Shown: positions 1 to 12,112, counted from the first letter of the stretch. The stretch: 64,000 nt of DNA from Lycocorax pyrrhopterus obiensis (GCA_014706295.1 JACSVZ010000004.1:91106547-91170546); one strand, 5' to 3'. Numbers and translations are program-made. Notes: a model not told the origin generated them from the sequence alone.

Positions 1-1289
1 TTAATTTCTACATTAAAATAGTTTCAGATATCTCCTGGATGCCTTAGATCAGTATGTGCTTGGGCTGAGTGTACATATCAAAAAGCAAAGCAAGCTTAGA
101 GTCTGTTTCATCACGTATCCATCTGGGATTGGGAATACTCATGCTGAAAGATCAGAGAAGCAGCAGAGAGAGCAGTAATGGGATCTCCAGTTTCTCTGTT
201 AGTGTCTCATCAGGATGTTGTGAAAAGTTTCAGATTAGACACAGTCAATAACCAAGACCTTGGTTAGTGGAGCTGTGAGAGGAAATGAGACCCTTCGCTT
301 TATCCTACGTAGAGTTTGGTTCACAAGAGGCACACCACAACAGCAACCATGGGGTTCAATGTGCTGAAACAACAACAGGAAACAAACAACAATGCACAAC
401 AGTTCAAGAAGGCACACAACACAAAAATAAAGCTACTTACTAAAAAGAACCTAAAAAAGGTCAGCTAAGAGAAGGAAGTTGTACCAGGTGGTATGGAAGC
501 TACTTAAGGACACCATATGTGATATTCAAGGCCAGCGCCCACCACCTGTCATGAAAGGCTTGAGAAAAAGCAAGAGAAAGACAGCAAAGCCAGACAACAG
601 AGTAAAGGAAGTTGTTAGAAAGAAGTAGGTGTCTTTTAAAAAACTGAATTCACACCCAAATGATGTATTAAACATATTTAAATGTAAGAACGTGGTAAGA
701 CAGGCGAAGGAGTGTTTGAGCAAATGTTATATAGAGTTAAAACTGGCAATAGGTCTTACTTCTGATGCACCAGGAGCAATGTGTCTGCCACTCTTTTAAG
801 CCAATAATCATGGTGTAGAATGAGTATTTAGAGAGGCCTGTTTCAGAGAAGTTAAATAAATCCTTTGCATTGATGCTAGCTGTGGAGAAAATACTATGGA
901 GAATCCCATGATGCAGCACTTCCTCCTGGCTTTTCTGAAAGGATATGTGAAATTGAAGTGATTTAATGATCATGCAACAAAATAAATTCATAAAATAAAA
1001 TCACAAGTGCCAGATTTTATTCACATAAACTTTCTAAAATAATTTAAGGAAAAAACAATTGCCCACATTACTGACAATGATGCATAGATACTCGGTTTTC
1101 AAATTGCCTTGTTGTCAGAGACTTTGAGGTTAGATACTGTGAAGCCAGTTTTTTAAAACAGTTCTTAAATCATCCAAGGAACTGCAAGCCTGTAATCCTG
1201 TTGTTTGTTTTAGGCAGTTCAGCACAAATTATGATGCAAAATAATATTTGTGGATGCTTCATAGCCTGTGATCTGAGTGGGACAGATCA

Positions 1290-1920
1290 ACAGAAGGTTT
1301 GCAAAGAGGAAGTATACAAACATCTTGGAATCTTTGAAGATGTAGGAAATACATGGATAAGGATGCTACAGCTGATGTGGTTTCCTTGAATTTCCACCAA
1401 GTTTTTGATAAAGCCCCTCTCCAAAGAGGGCACATAGACATAACATGAAAGATGAAGCCCCAGAGTAGATTAGTAGATGAAGAGAATGCAACAGTTCTCA
1501 AAACACAGAGGTCACAACTGGAGGCTTGTGTTCAATACATGGTCAGGTAAGAAGAGTGAACAGTGATATCAGAAGGTTTCCTGATGGCTACATGGATATT
1601 GACTGCACTAAAGGCAAGAGTTTGGTGCACTGTGATCCCAGATTGAATGATTTGTCAAAAATGACAGATGAAACACATCTTAGACAGTTGTCAGGTGATG
1701 TACTTAGGAAAAATAACCAGTCAAAATTCACCTGCAGAATGGTGAGCTCAGAACTGACTGTTACCAAGCAGGTTAAGATTTTACAATATGATGAATAACT
1801 ATGAAAACAACGTTTTAGCACTCAGCAGCAATCAAAAAGCAAATAAAATTATGGCAATTATTAGGGTAAAAAGTGCAAAAGAACGTCCATCATTATAGCT
1901 CTGTGTAAGTTCAAAGTTGA
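1290..1920 (+). mobile_element. Ancient CR1 LINE fragment, reverse transcriptase region
   Basis: The + strand carries a decayed reverse-transcriptase stretch. Around 1375-1410 one frame reads D-V-V-S-L-N-F-H-Q-V-F-D-K-A, which matches the CR1 block around 'L-F-AF-D'. The DNA from about 1738 to 1915 follows the later CR1 block, including the 'gctgttacc' and 'cagcagcaatcaaaaa' segments. Frameshifts and stops break the reading frame, so the copy is dead. The pattern resembles old CR1 subfamilies shared with turtles and crocodiles more than young bird CR1. A 90-codon ORF at 1526-1798 is a by-product of this remnant. The family match is from memory; a RepeatMasker run would settle it. Confidence 0.7.
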
Positions 1921-2708
1921 CGTTTTCTTGACTGCAGTGTATGGCTACTGTTTGATACAGGTTATAGAAGTAAGTAGTTGTTTGTTGTGACCAAGTACAG
2001 TTCCTCCTATGACAGGAATTTGACTTATGAGTAAGAGAAATTCATTTGTGTATACAGTCAGATGAACATTTACAATTGAAGACTTATGCAGAAAGTGGTA
2101 TCTGATTATTGTCATTAGCATTAATTGGATTTGCTTAAAATCCAGGAGGTAATACTCCTTTGTGGTAGGCAGCAGTTATGCAACATTTGCCACTTTTATG
2201 TGAATTCTTCATTTGTCAGCACACAAACATAGTATGAATGAAAAAATAAAAGACAGTCCCTATCCTAAAGAGCTTCCAGTCTTTTGCAGTCTTCTACAAC
2301 ATTACAAGTGTTGCACATTACTAAAAGTTTTAAAGTTTTTAAATTGGTTTTCTTTCTCTGATTTCAAATGATGATTTGAAGCAGTTTCCCCCAAAAAGAA
2401 TGAAAAAATACTAACATCATTTCGTGTGCGTGAGATCTTTCCAATATTGCTTTTTATTCTAATGAACCATTCCATTGTGTTGCATTCACTAGCCACAGCT
2501 TTTCACTCTTGGTCAAATTGCAGCTACAGATATCTTAATTGGCACTAAAAATAACATTCATTTTTTCCCTTATAAGATCCTAAACCAAAATTAAACTCCT
2601 CTGCATTGACTGCATGGTACACCACAGAAGATTCATGCAGTATCAAGGAGAAGAAAAGAGCTTAAACTGGCTGAAAAATCAGGAGGGACATACGTCCTGT
2701 TTCATCTG

Positions 2709-2727
2709 AAAAAAAAAAAAAAAAAAA
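2709..2727 (+). repeat. Poly(A) run
   Basis: Nineteen consecutive A residues, followed by an A/C-rich tail to about 2755. I found no retrotransposon body directly upstream, so this may be a simple low-complexity tract and not a retroposon tail. Confidence 0.8.
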
Positions 2728-5700
2728 CAAACCCAAGCCAAAAAACCAAAAACCAACAGAATTACAGTGTTACCATGAGCGACATCCAGACAGCCAACTG
2801 TGAACAGGAGAGCCAGCTGCCATACTTGAGTCATGATGAGCACATTATATGGATTCCTAAAGCTGAGAGGATATTCTTTGACTCTGTTTTCCTCAGTCTG
2901 CTTTGCATATTTTTTTTCTCTCTTTTTTTTCCCCTGTTGTAGAAGTTTGTTCTAATAATATTCAAGGACCTGATTTTTAAAAATCTCTAGCATTCAAAAA
3001 TCCCAGCTTACTCTCAGAGCCAAACTTCGTTTTGCATACTGTGGAACTTTGTATCCCTTAGACTTGCAGATACCTAAGTAATCAGCCTCCCATTTTTCAT
3101 CGTCTTGTAGGATGCTGTCTCACAATGTTTTTGTCTGGCATTGTCTAAAGGAACTGAAATAGTGAAGATAAACTCGAGGAAGATTGTATTTTCCATCATG
3201 GAGTTGCCAGCAGTGTGTTCATGCTGGTGGTTAGTCTGGACAGGAGGAAGTCAGCTGTTGCTCTTAGGCTATGTTAAGCTTTGTATTTAATCTCTTTGTG
3301 TCTCCAGCTGCTCTGATGATGAATACAAAGTACCTTGCTAATATAATAGAACTCAATAAAAGTTAGCTTACTGGGAATCTTCATGTCAATAATTTTTTTA
3401 AAATTTTTTTTTCCTTGAAGATAGAAACTGGCTGCACTGACTTTTCATTATCACAGTTCAGTAAGCTGTGTGTATAAACTGAGTCCTCTTACTTCATTTA
3501 AAGTCTTTTTTTTACATATTTGTATCTCTGTTCTGTTAAAGAAACATGCAGTTTGAATGGAGAAAACATTTAAATCTTTCAGACAAGATAAGATAGGCTG
3601 TTAGAAAATGACTTTTTCTTTTAGTGCTGACTTACGTTCTGAGGCTGCTCGTTCCCACTTCCATATCATACTGTCAGTCAGGGTAGTGTGACTGTGCACC
3701 TGCACGGTAAACTGCATCCGAAAAGCAATCTATGCACAAAAAAAAAGAACTCTGAACAGTTCTTGAGGTAAGGGTTCTTACTAAGGCTGAAAGAAATGCC
3801 TATGAAATTATGACTGTGACTGGAAAATGTATAGGGGCATTCCATCTGGAAGACACTTTGCTCAGTCTAAAAGAGCACCAAGTGTAGACTAAACAGGTTA
3901 GAGTCAATTGCTCCTGGATAATTGGATTATGTGATCAATTAAGCAACTTGTGGAGCAGAGATAGGAAGGAGAGAGGTGACAGACCATTATGGAACAGGAG
4001 AAGAATCATCAGCTCTTGTGGAATTAGAGCAAGCTGTAGCTATAATTGAGGCTAGGGTTAGTGCAGTTCAAAAGCTATTTCCTATCATTGCTGCTTAAGT
4101 ACTTACTCAACATACTGAGATTGCTTGCATAGTGTATATTCCCTGCATTTGTTATAATTACACAGCTTTGACATAACAAACGTTTTCTGTCAGTGGGAAA
4201 AAGTATTAGAACTAAATTTGTATCTATTGAAATTTATCAGGCCTCCCTACTGGCTTGAAATGTAGAGAATCATTCAAAAGTTGGGTCTTGTTTGGGTTTT
4301 TTTAATGAAACAGTGGATTTTGTTAATTAGTAAAAATAATCTGGTGAGCAGACTCATGTTAAGAAACACCTTCCTGTGTACCAATAATTTTTGTAAAAGA
4401 GACTGATTCTTCACAATTGTTGCAAGCATCTAGTCAGAACTCATCATCTCGATTTCATTTGTGGTTAATGGAAGGGGAGAGAAAGAGATGAAATCCTTCA
4501 GGTTGTATTTCCATCCCTGCTGGTTTAGGATGAGATAAACTGCTTTCTGAAGATGCAAGTGTCTTTTGGGTTTATGAGAAGGAGCATAGGTCTAAGTATG
4601 CACTAAGTATTTTCAGGCAGCTAAAGCTGTGGGAGGCGAATCCCACTGAACATGTCATTTGTTAAGGTCATTGTGTGGGCTGTGACATAAACTTTGTGGT
4701 GTACGTTTCTTGTATAACTTTCATTTATATTTTACAGTATGTCTGTTGTAATCAGGTAGCCTTGCTGGCTATATGAACAAGCCGTTCTCTTGGCTCCTCT
4801 GCATACCATGCGCATGGGAAGTCCATAGCAAACTGTATCATTAGTGAAAAAAGGTTTTACTTTCTTCTATTAGCTTGTGAAACAGCTCAGATTAATTGCA
4901 TGTCACGTTGCTTTCACATGAGGAGGCAGAAATTAAGTCTATTTTGTTACTCTTTCAAAAATCATACAGATATTTTGGAGTTTCTTTCTCTCCTAACTTC
5001 TGCGATAGTCCTCTTTTTGCCTGCTAAAATCCTTCTGTTCTGGAATTATGCTAAGAAACACAGCATTACAAGCTTGAACAGTACAATGGGTTTATATAAC
5101 AGCTTTGGAATATTTTTCCTGTTATTTTCCATCTCTTTTCTTATGTATGCAAACAAGGTGTTAGCTGTTAGGATCACTGATACCAAATGAGCAAATGTTT
5201 TCGTTGAGCTTTCCATGCTGATGCACAGGTATGGCTTTTGTTTTTCTTGAGCTGATAACAGCTCACTTTACTCCTACCAGCGAGCTGTTCAAATTAATCC
5301 CTTTTGTGTGCATTGCTTTGCATTCATAAGCATCTAATTTCATTTATTCCTGATGCTGAATCACTGGTAGCTCCCACACATGGAACAGTAGATACTACAC
5401 AGATACTAGAATACAGGGCAAAGAATGACAAAAACTGCTAAAAAACTGCCACTCCAGCTCCTCAAGAGAACTAGCCAGAGTCCTGTGTTTCTTTCCTGTG
5501 TTGGAGGAAAGTCAGCATAGTTCTGGTTTCCTTTCAATCAGGCATTTGTCTTAATACCTACACATTAGAAGACTACATTCATTCTGCCTTTTGACAGCTT
5601 CACCGTGGTCTCTTCAGAACTTCTGCTGTCCTGTGGTACTTAGGATAAGGAAACTTTTGGATTTGACTTAAAACATTGGTTATCTTCAGCCCCGTCTGGC

Positions 5701-6683
5701 TTCTGCCCTGATTTTTTTCAAGTGATTTCAAACTGAAGAAAGGTGCTTGGCTGCACAACATGCTGTCATTTCGCTGAGATTTGGGGATCTCAGATGCTTA
5801 AAGAGCAAGTTAGGCTGCGTTGCTGAGAGCATAGATTAGAGTAGTGTTATTATCAAACAGTGCTATTCAGGTTAACAGAGGGCTGAGAAATTTTGCTAAA
5901 CAATGTATATATATTTGCAGTGAAATTCACCTATTATAACACAAATACTCCCATGAAAATCCAAATTAGATCTCAAGATGAAACACTGATGTTTTGTTTA
6001 TAGCATCTTTCACCATTCATATCTGCCTTCAGTTCTGATATTTTATTCCTTCAGGATGACACAGACGTTATTTTTCCCACATCCCATATGTCCAAATCAC
6101 ATACAAAGATATTTAGCTCAAATACCATGGGTGTGAAACATTCCACACTGTGGGTCCAGGGTGACGTTTGGCGTGTCTTTAACATGCTGTGGTGTTCAAT
6201 TACAATACAGCAAATTTATTTTTATGCAGCGTTCTTCATTGAAAGTATGGAAAATTGCTTTGCAGTGAGTCATCTGACAGCTAAAGAACTAAAAGTCTGT
6301 AGTGATATTTAAAGAGAAAGTGGCTCAGAGCTGACAGAGTTCAAGACAGAAAAAGAAACAGAAATTAAAGAGAGGGCCTCCAACCATGGAGAAAATAGCG
6401 ACAAAGATTGGTTAGGGGGAGGAGTGATGAGAAAGCCAAACAAGCTGAGAATGTCAGAGACAGTTCAGGAGATTATGCATATCATTCTGAAACAAGCATT
6501 AGGCTTCAGATGTCTCTCTTGTATTACACCAGCCTTAGCCAAGCAAGGTTGCTTTGACCCTAAGAGAATGGTGTAAATCCAGATAAATAAGAGTGCTAGG
6601 CTCAGGGCACTGTTAGGAATTTAGAAACATGCAGGTGGGGTTTGAGGGAAGGATTAATGTCTTAACTTTCTAGAGCAAAACAT

Positions 6684-7794
6684 TAGAATGTGGTGTTTTC
6701 ACTTCGGCTGAACACCAGGCACTCACTAAAGCCATTCTATTACTGTCCTCCTCAGCTGGACAGGAGATAAAAAATATTACTAAAGGTTCACCAGATAAGG
6801 GCAGGGAGAGATCACTCACTGACTACTGTCACGGGCAAAACAGACTCAGCTTGGGGAAACTAATTGAATTTATTACAATCAAAATTAGAGCAGGATAGTG
6901 AAAAGTAAAGTCAAATCTTAAAAGCGCCACCTGCACGCCACCACTCCCCCCCCACACACACCTCTCCCATATTCTCAGGCTTAACTTTATTCCCGGTTCT
7001 CTACCTCCTCCCCACCAGCAGCACAAGAGGATGGGAAGTGAGGGTTACAAGCACTTCATCTCCTCAGGGAAAGGAGTCCTTCCCCTTCTCCAGCAGGAGG
7101 TCCGTCCCATGGGAGACGTCCTCCACTGTGAGTCCTTCCCACAGACTGCGGCTCTTCATCAACTGCTCCAGCGTTAGTCCTTTCCTGCAGTGTGCAGGCC
7201 TTCAGAAACAGATTCCTCCAGTGTGGGTCCTCTGTGGGGTCACAAGTCCTGCCAGCAAACCTCCTCCAGTGTGGGCTCCTGTCTCCACAGGGCCACAGAT
7301 TCTGCCAGGAGCCTGCTCCAGCATGGGCTTCCGATGAAGTCACAGCCTCCATCAGGCTTGCACTTGCTCAAGTGGAGGGTCCTCCACAGGTGGATCTTTG
7401 CTGCTCCAGGGACCTCCGTGGGCTGCAAAGGCACATCTGCTTCACCATGGCCTGCACCACAGGCTGCAGGGGAATCTGCTCTGGCACCTGGAGCACCTCC
7501 TTCTGCACTGACCTTGCTGTCAATGTCTCAGAGTTTGTCTCACCTATTCTCACTCTGCTCTTCTCTGTCTGCAATTACTTCTGCACAATAACTTTATTCC
7601 CCTTCTTAACTATGTTATCCCAGAGGCATTACTACCATCACTGATGAGTCAGTCTTGGCCAGCAGCAGGTCCATCCTGGAGCTGACTGACATTGGCTCTG
7701 CTGGACATAAGGGAAGCTTCTGGCAGCTTTTCACTGAAGTCACCCCTGTAGCCCCCATGACCAAAATCTTGTCATGCAAACTCAGTACATAGAA
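6684..7794 (-). mobile_element. Solo LTR of an endogenous retrovirus with TAGAA target duplication
   Basis: The LTR spans 6689-7789 (1101 bp). It starts TGTGG and ends in TACA on the + strand. It is flanked by identical 5-bp direct repeats, TAGAA at 6684-6688 and TAGAA at 7790-7794. It is the same family as the inner LTR at 26676-27771 (1096 bp). The sense strand is the minus strand, where an AATAAA-type signal (TTTATT on +, about 6868-6873) lies near the 3' end. Its middle holds degenerate tandem units that repeat a 'ctccagtgtggg' core about every 60 bp, and these give the long but meaningless ORFs near 7038-7644. There is no gag, pol or env, so this is a solo LTR left by recombination. It lies antisense in an ERICH1 intron. 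Confidence 0.92.
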
Positions 7795-8827
7795 GAAAAC
7801 TGGCATTCTGCAATCCATGATGTTTAAATGTGTGAGGATTTTGTTAGACCATGAATGAGGGAATTATTAGTTAGAGAGGAATTATTATAGACGGGAATAT
7901 GGCCTTCAGCAGCAGTGCACTCAGAGGGAAGATGGATGTTGGCTTCTGGACAAACCTTTCTTGGCTAGTGCTAGAGGGGTTAATACTCAGAAGTGAGTGT
8001 GTGGGAGGAGCAATCAGTTCAGGGTCAGAGATTACTTTAAAACTCGGGCTTTGTGTACAGGGATAAGATCTGAGTAAAGAAGCACAAAAGCTGTATTGAA
8101 GAGCAAGAGGGACTTATTTCCTGTGACATTTGAGGCTTTTGAAGAATTAGGTAGTAAGGAAATTATAATGTAGCAAGGGAACAACAGAAGCAAGGCAGGC
8201 TGTTAAAGAGATTGGAGATTACTTACCAAGGTCACTGTTGCTTTGCATGCTTTTCCTATAAAGTTGATGTCCAAATCTGAGCTAGAAGTAAGATATCCCA
8301 AAGGAGGAGAATGTTTAAGGAGGAGAAAATAGATGAGTCAGAAAGAGATGCCTGGTGTTTTTAAAGCACAGCGCTGTCATGAATGGATATCATCAATATA
8401 AACAGTATCACCTTTCATTGTAAATTATGTACATTCTTCTTGTGTTCTTGGTCAAGTCTACCAGCTGATGGTGTGGGACTCTTTGGGGAGCTCTATCATG
8501 CTGTGTCACACAGTCTGCCCGTGCTGTTTTTTGCTGTGGGGATTCTTTTGACCTCACTCTGGATAGAACCATATTATCTGCCTTAAGAAGGTAAATGAGA
8601 TGTAAAGTCTGTAGCATGAAGGAGAATACAGTCTTTATTGAAGCAGAAGGGAAAAAAGCTTGTCTTTTCAATGCATTCAGAAAAGTTGACTTTGACATTG
8701 TAGTACTGAAAGACATTGTAAGCATAAAAGTACGGTTAGAGCCACACAGGTATCCCAGAATTCGAAGGGTGTCATATTTCATTGTATGCAGTTCTAAAAT
8801 GTTTATTACAGATCTTCTTATTTACAG

Positions 8828-9228
8828 CTCTCATGTCTCTTTTGAATCCGCAGAAGAGGAATATCAAGGGCAAACCAAGAGAAAGCGCATTCGAAGGAAG
8901 AAACAAAAGAGCAGTTTACAAATCGCTAGTAATTTACTTGGAGAACAAACAGATTTGGGAATGCAAGAAACTGTTGTTCAAGATAATTTACAGCTGCAGC
9001 AAACAGACGGTTCCAGAATAAGCAAAAACAAAAAGAGGAAAATGAAAAAGAAGCGACAGAAAGAAAAAAAGAGAGCAGCTGGCTTAGTAACAAAAACTAC
9101 CGGTGTGGATTTTACGTATCAGCCTGACAAAAACAACGAAGAAGCAGCAGGCTTAAAAGACATAGATGAAAAGGCAGATAGCATTCTGGACTTCCTGCAG
9201 GCAACACAACAAATCTATTTTGCTGACA
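8828..9228 (+). CDS. ERICH1: ERICH1 internal coding exon (basic central region)
   Basis: This exon encodes 133 complete codons, from S-H-V-S-F-E to Q-I-Y-F-A-D, with split codons at both ends. It begins after TTTACAG and ends at a GTATGT donor. Two lysine/arginine blocks (about 8871-8910, KRKRIRRKKQK, and about 9021-9084, KNKKRKMKKKRQKEKKR) look like nuclear or nucleolar localisation signals. The line 'ISKNKKRK-KKK--KKAAGL-K--GV-F-YQP' and the closing 'SILDFLQATQQIYF' align with human ERICH1. Human ERICH1 has a long acidic tandem-repeat block between these two conserved parts. Here only about 15 residues separate them. The molecular function of ERICH1 is poorly known. An alternative acceptor at 8851-8853 (CAG) keeps a similar frame but loses the match upstream. 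A longer ORF reaching back to 8595 is intron read-through. Confidence 0.9.
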
Positions 9229-11917
9229 GTATGTACCACTCTTTCTCCTTTCTTTTTATGAGTATTACCACACAGGGGAAAATGGTTATGCATTTATTAC
9301 TGCTGTAAAATGAGACAAATCTACTAAAGAAGTGTCTCTCTTGAACTCAGTAAGACATGTGAGTACCTAGTATTTGTCCCACTTTATGGTGTGTACATGA
9401 CTATGTAAGAATTCACATCAATAGAAAAAACCTGTGGTCCTCTGTCTTTAAAAATATACATGGTGTTCCTTGCTCTTCTCTTAAAGATTCCAATGCCCTT
9501 GGGACAACTGGTTAAAATTCTTCCCTTTGCAAGCAAACACCCAGAAGGATTACTTGCTTTCAGAAAACTTCAAATGAGGCCAGTTGTTATCCTTAACTAC
9601 TTTTATGCTTACTATCTCTGAACCAATTTACTTTTCAGGATGTTCTCCTTCCCAGGAGGAGATATATTTGTATTCCATAAGGAAATCTAGACAGACAGCA
9701 TGTAAAGGAACGGGGAAGATACTATTGGCACTGGGAAATTATACTGGCATAAAATGCTTGTGAACAAGATGAATGGGAACTGACGATCAATGCACATTCC
9801 ATGGTACTTTTAAAAGAATTGCATGGATTTATCCCTAATGGCCTGTTGAATGTTCACTGGTCACTGTGGAGCTGAATGGAGAATATTAAACAGCTTACCT
9901 GCCTGTATTAGTCCATCTTAAGTCAGAGCTGTCAGCTTCTAGTATCATAAAATTCATCTTTTGGTTAGAGAATTACTGTAAAAACCTTGTTAAGATGACA
10001 TCAGGGGTTTCATGTTAATTTTTTTTTCAAGATCTATACTTAGAATTTTTTTTGCGTAATGTTAAATTTTTCTGCTGCATCAGGTCTTCTTACTAAGCCT
10101 AGCATTTGAAATCTGTCCTACTTTCTGGCTAAGGTATTTCCATCACCAAAATTAAGAATTTTACTACTTCACCATATGGCTAAGTAAATGCAAGCTAAAC
10201 TACATGCACTTGCTGTAGTGGAACCTCCAGAGTGACGGAGCAAGATTGAAATTCTTCAAGTTCTGCTGTTAACACATGACCCAGAACAGAAACCTGATCA
10301 GTTGTCCACAGCTGTGTTGCATATTGAGTTGTAAGAAAGAGGGTTGTTGAACTTCCAGCTTTCCTGCCAGTCAGGTTCAGGTTTTAGCAGTTTTTGACAG
10401 ACTGGCTGGCCCTAGTTTCAAACCAGCAGACCAGAGTGTTGAGCCAGTGAGGACCTTGGAAGCCACAGAGAGGAATTCTTAGGTGAAAGGAAGTTCATCT
10501 GCAGATGAGATATGACATCTGTAAATCAGAGTGTGACAAACTTTCTTGTTAGGCAAATCCCAGTTTATATATAAATCTGACATTATGCTGTTTGCCTTTT
10601 CTAGTTGAATGACTTTAACACTCCGTATTTCTTTTGCATAAAATTGGAAGCCATTGCTTTTAGCAGCATTTTCAAGTGGTCACATTGGACTATACTTCTA
10701 GTACATAAATTAAAAGTCTGAATCGGGAAAATTCTGTGCTTCTCGGGTGTCTTGCTGGTAAAAAACAGAATTAAAGGGAGTTTGGTTAAAGGGGCAGACA
10801 ACACATTGTTACTGGAATGGAAGACTGAATTTATAGTTTAGTACTGTGTAAACAATTGTATTGGGTGTGGCTGAGCTGGAGTTCATTTGCGCACAGCAGC
10901 CCCCACAGTGCTTTGGAAAGGTGTTGATAACACACCAGAGTTTTGGCTACTGCTGGGAAGCACTGGCATCATATCAGCTCTGTCTCTCCAACATTCCCCT
11001 CCATCAAGGGGCTGGGAGTGGGCAAGATCCTGGGAGGGGACACAACAGGCCAGCAGACCCAAATTAGCCAAAGGGATATTCCATACCAGATTACATCAGC
11101 TCAGATATAAAAGCTAAGGGAGGGAGGAAGAACTGGGGGCATTTGTTATTTTACAATGTTTGCCTTCCAGAGCAGCCACTACATGGGCTGAAGCCCTGCT
11201 TCCCAGGAAGTGGCTGAACATCACTCGCTGGTGGGAAATGGAGAATAAACCTTTTTCCTCTTGAATTATGTGTGTGCAAACATCCACTAGTTTTGGTGGG
11301 GTTTTTTAGCAAACGGCCTTATCTCAATCTGAGTTGTTTTTCATCTCATTTTCTCTGCCCTGTCCCACTGGGAAGGGGAGTGATAGAACATTTTGGTAGG
11401 CACCTGGCATCCAGCCAAGGTCACCCCATTAGAACAATGTATGTCCTTCTCTGTTGTCTTGCATGCTGTAATACTTGCTTTTTAAATAAAACCATAAAGG
11501 TGCAATACCAGGGTAATTGCTTCCAGAAGTGCTTTGCAGTAGTTCCACAGGGTTGTTCCCTTCTCCAAATGTGTGTGCAATTTATAATACATAGTGTGTA
11601 GGAAGCAAAAACACAATGCTTTGGCCACAGTACAGTTTCTTCATCACACCCTCTTCCTCTGCTGTCTTTGAAAATTTGATTCCTCTTGCATTCCTATCAT
11701 TATGAATCCTATTGTCTTTTTTACTTACTGAATTTTGTAGTTTTCACCTTATCATTGTTTTAAAATTTAACAAAAAATATTTAACGAGCTGCTCTTTAGT
11801 ACCTGGTTGTCAGTTGTATTAAAAAGGAAGATGCTGTTTTAGAAAAGAAAGTATAATTAGGAAAATTCTCTGAGCTCACTGAATATTTTTAACATAGTTT
11901 TCTAACTCTTGTTCCAG
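9229..11917 (+). other. ERICH1: ERICH1 intron between the first and second visible exons
   Basis: The intron is 2689 bp. The donor is GTATGT at 9229 and the acceptor is GTTCCAG at 11911-11917. Both neighbouring exons share phase 1. Apart from the mosaic LTR at 10857-11433 I see nothing but AT-rich unique sequence. Confidence 0.88.
10852..11438 (+). mobile_element. Mosaic solo LTR with ACAAT target duplication, sense to ERICH1
   Basis: The LTR spans 10857-11433 (577 bp). It is flanked by exact 5-bp repeats, ACAAT at 10852-10856 and ACAAT at 11434-11438. It contains a TATA-like box (GATATAAAAG, about 11104-11113) and an AATAAA at about 11243. The body (for example 'gggaggggacac' and 'agggatattccatacc') is homologous to the outer LTR at 26219-27857. 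The first ~10 bases (TGTATTGGGT) and the last ~60 bases ('ggcacctggcatccagcc', then GGTCA-CCCC-ATTAGA) match the termini of the other family, that of 6689 and 26676. It sits inside an ERICH1 intron in the sense direction, so it could supply a promoter or a poly(A) site. Confidence 0.88.
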
Positions 11918-12112
11918 AAAAATCAGAATGCAGAGATGCTGCTGTAAATTCAGCAACTGCCCAAGAGCTCTTACAACGTCTTGAATCTCACACCATCTCT
12001 TCCTCAGATGTGACTCATCTGCATCGGCTGAAATCCCTTGTGTTGCTACAGGATATTGAGAGATTGAAAGATGCTTTGAAACAATTCCAAGAACAATCCA
12101 TGATGTCTCCTG
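11918..12112 (+). CDS. ERICH1: ERICH1 penultimate coding exon (conserved C-terminal helical region)
   Basis: With one base carried over from the previous exon, this reads K-K-S-E-C-R-D-A-A and continues through 'QELLQRLESH', 'SSDVTHLHRLKSLVLLQD' and 'IERLKDALKQFQEQSMMSP'. That follows the human ERICH1 C-terminal segment (ELLDRLASHS..., LLLLQDTERLKHALE) closely. The leucine spacing suggests short amphipathic helices. The acceptor is GTTCCAG, and the donor TG|GTAGGT at 12113 is slightly weak. The exon ends in phase 1 and the next exon restores Asp-His-Ala as in human. Reading past the donor gives only intron sequence, so a 64-codon ORF that continues to 12204 is not the real end. Confidence 0.92.

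Larger units (their letters stand above)
1..8827 (+). other. ERICH1: ERICH1 intron (partial, upstream of first visible exon)
   Basis: This stretch precedes the first recognisable ERICH1 exon and ends in a normal acceptor (pyrimidine-rich tract, then TTTACAG at 8821-8827). I looked for the N-terminal ERICH1 segments (the start region and the conserved segment containing 'PPEGYVP') and did not find them, so the 5' exons lie to the left of the window. The intron holds a decayed CR1 fragment at 1290-1920, a poly(A) run at 2709-2727 and a solo LTR at 6689-7789. Elsewhere (1-1289, 1921-6688 and 7790-8827) I see only AT-rich unique sequence with scattered short ORFs that have no recognisable content. 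That this is intron is inferred from gene order. Confidence 0.8.

Noticed and set aside
1526..1798. 90-codon ORF as a gene
   Set aside because: It lies within a CR1 remnant whose landmarks run through it in other frames.
4900..5190. 96-codon ATG ORF with hydrophobic stretches
   Set aside because: It lies in an AT-rich ERICH1 intron, where T-rich codons give Phe/Leu by chance. No splice signals or known domain.
7038..7644. Overlapping ORFs of 99-150 codons on both strands
   Set aside because: They are inside the solo LTR 6689-7789 and arise from its GC-rich tandem units.
8595..9308. 237-codon ORF taken as a complete gene
   Set aside because: Only 8828-9228 is ERICH1. The upstream part is intron, and the downstream part is read-through past the GTATGT donor.
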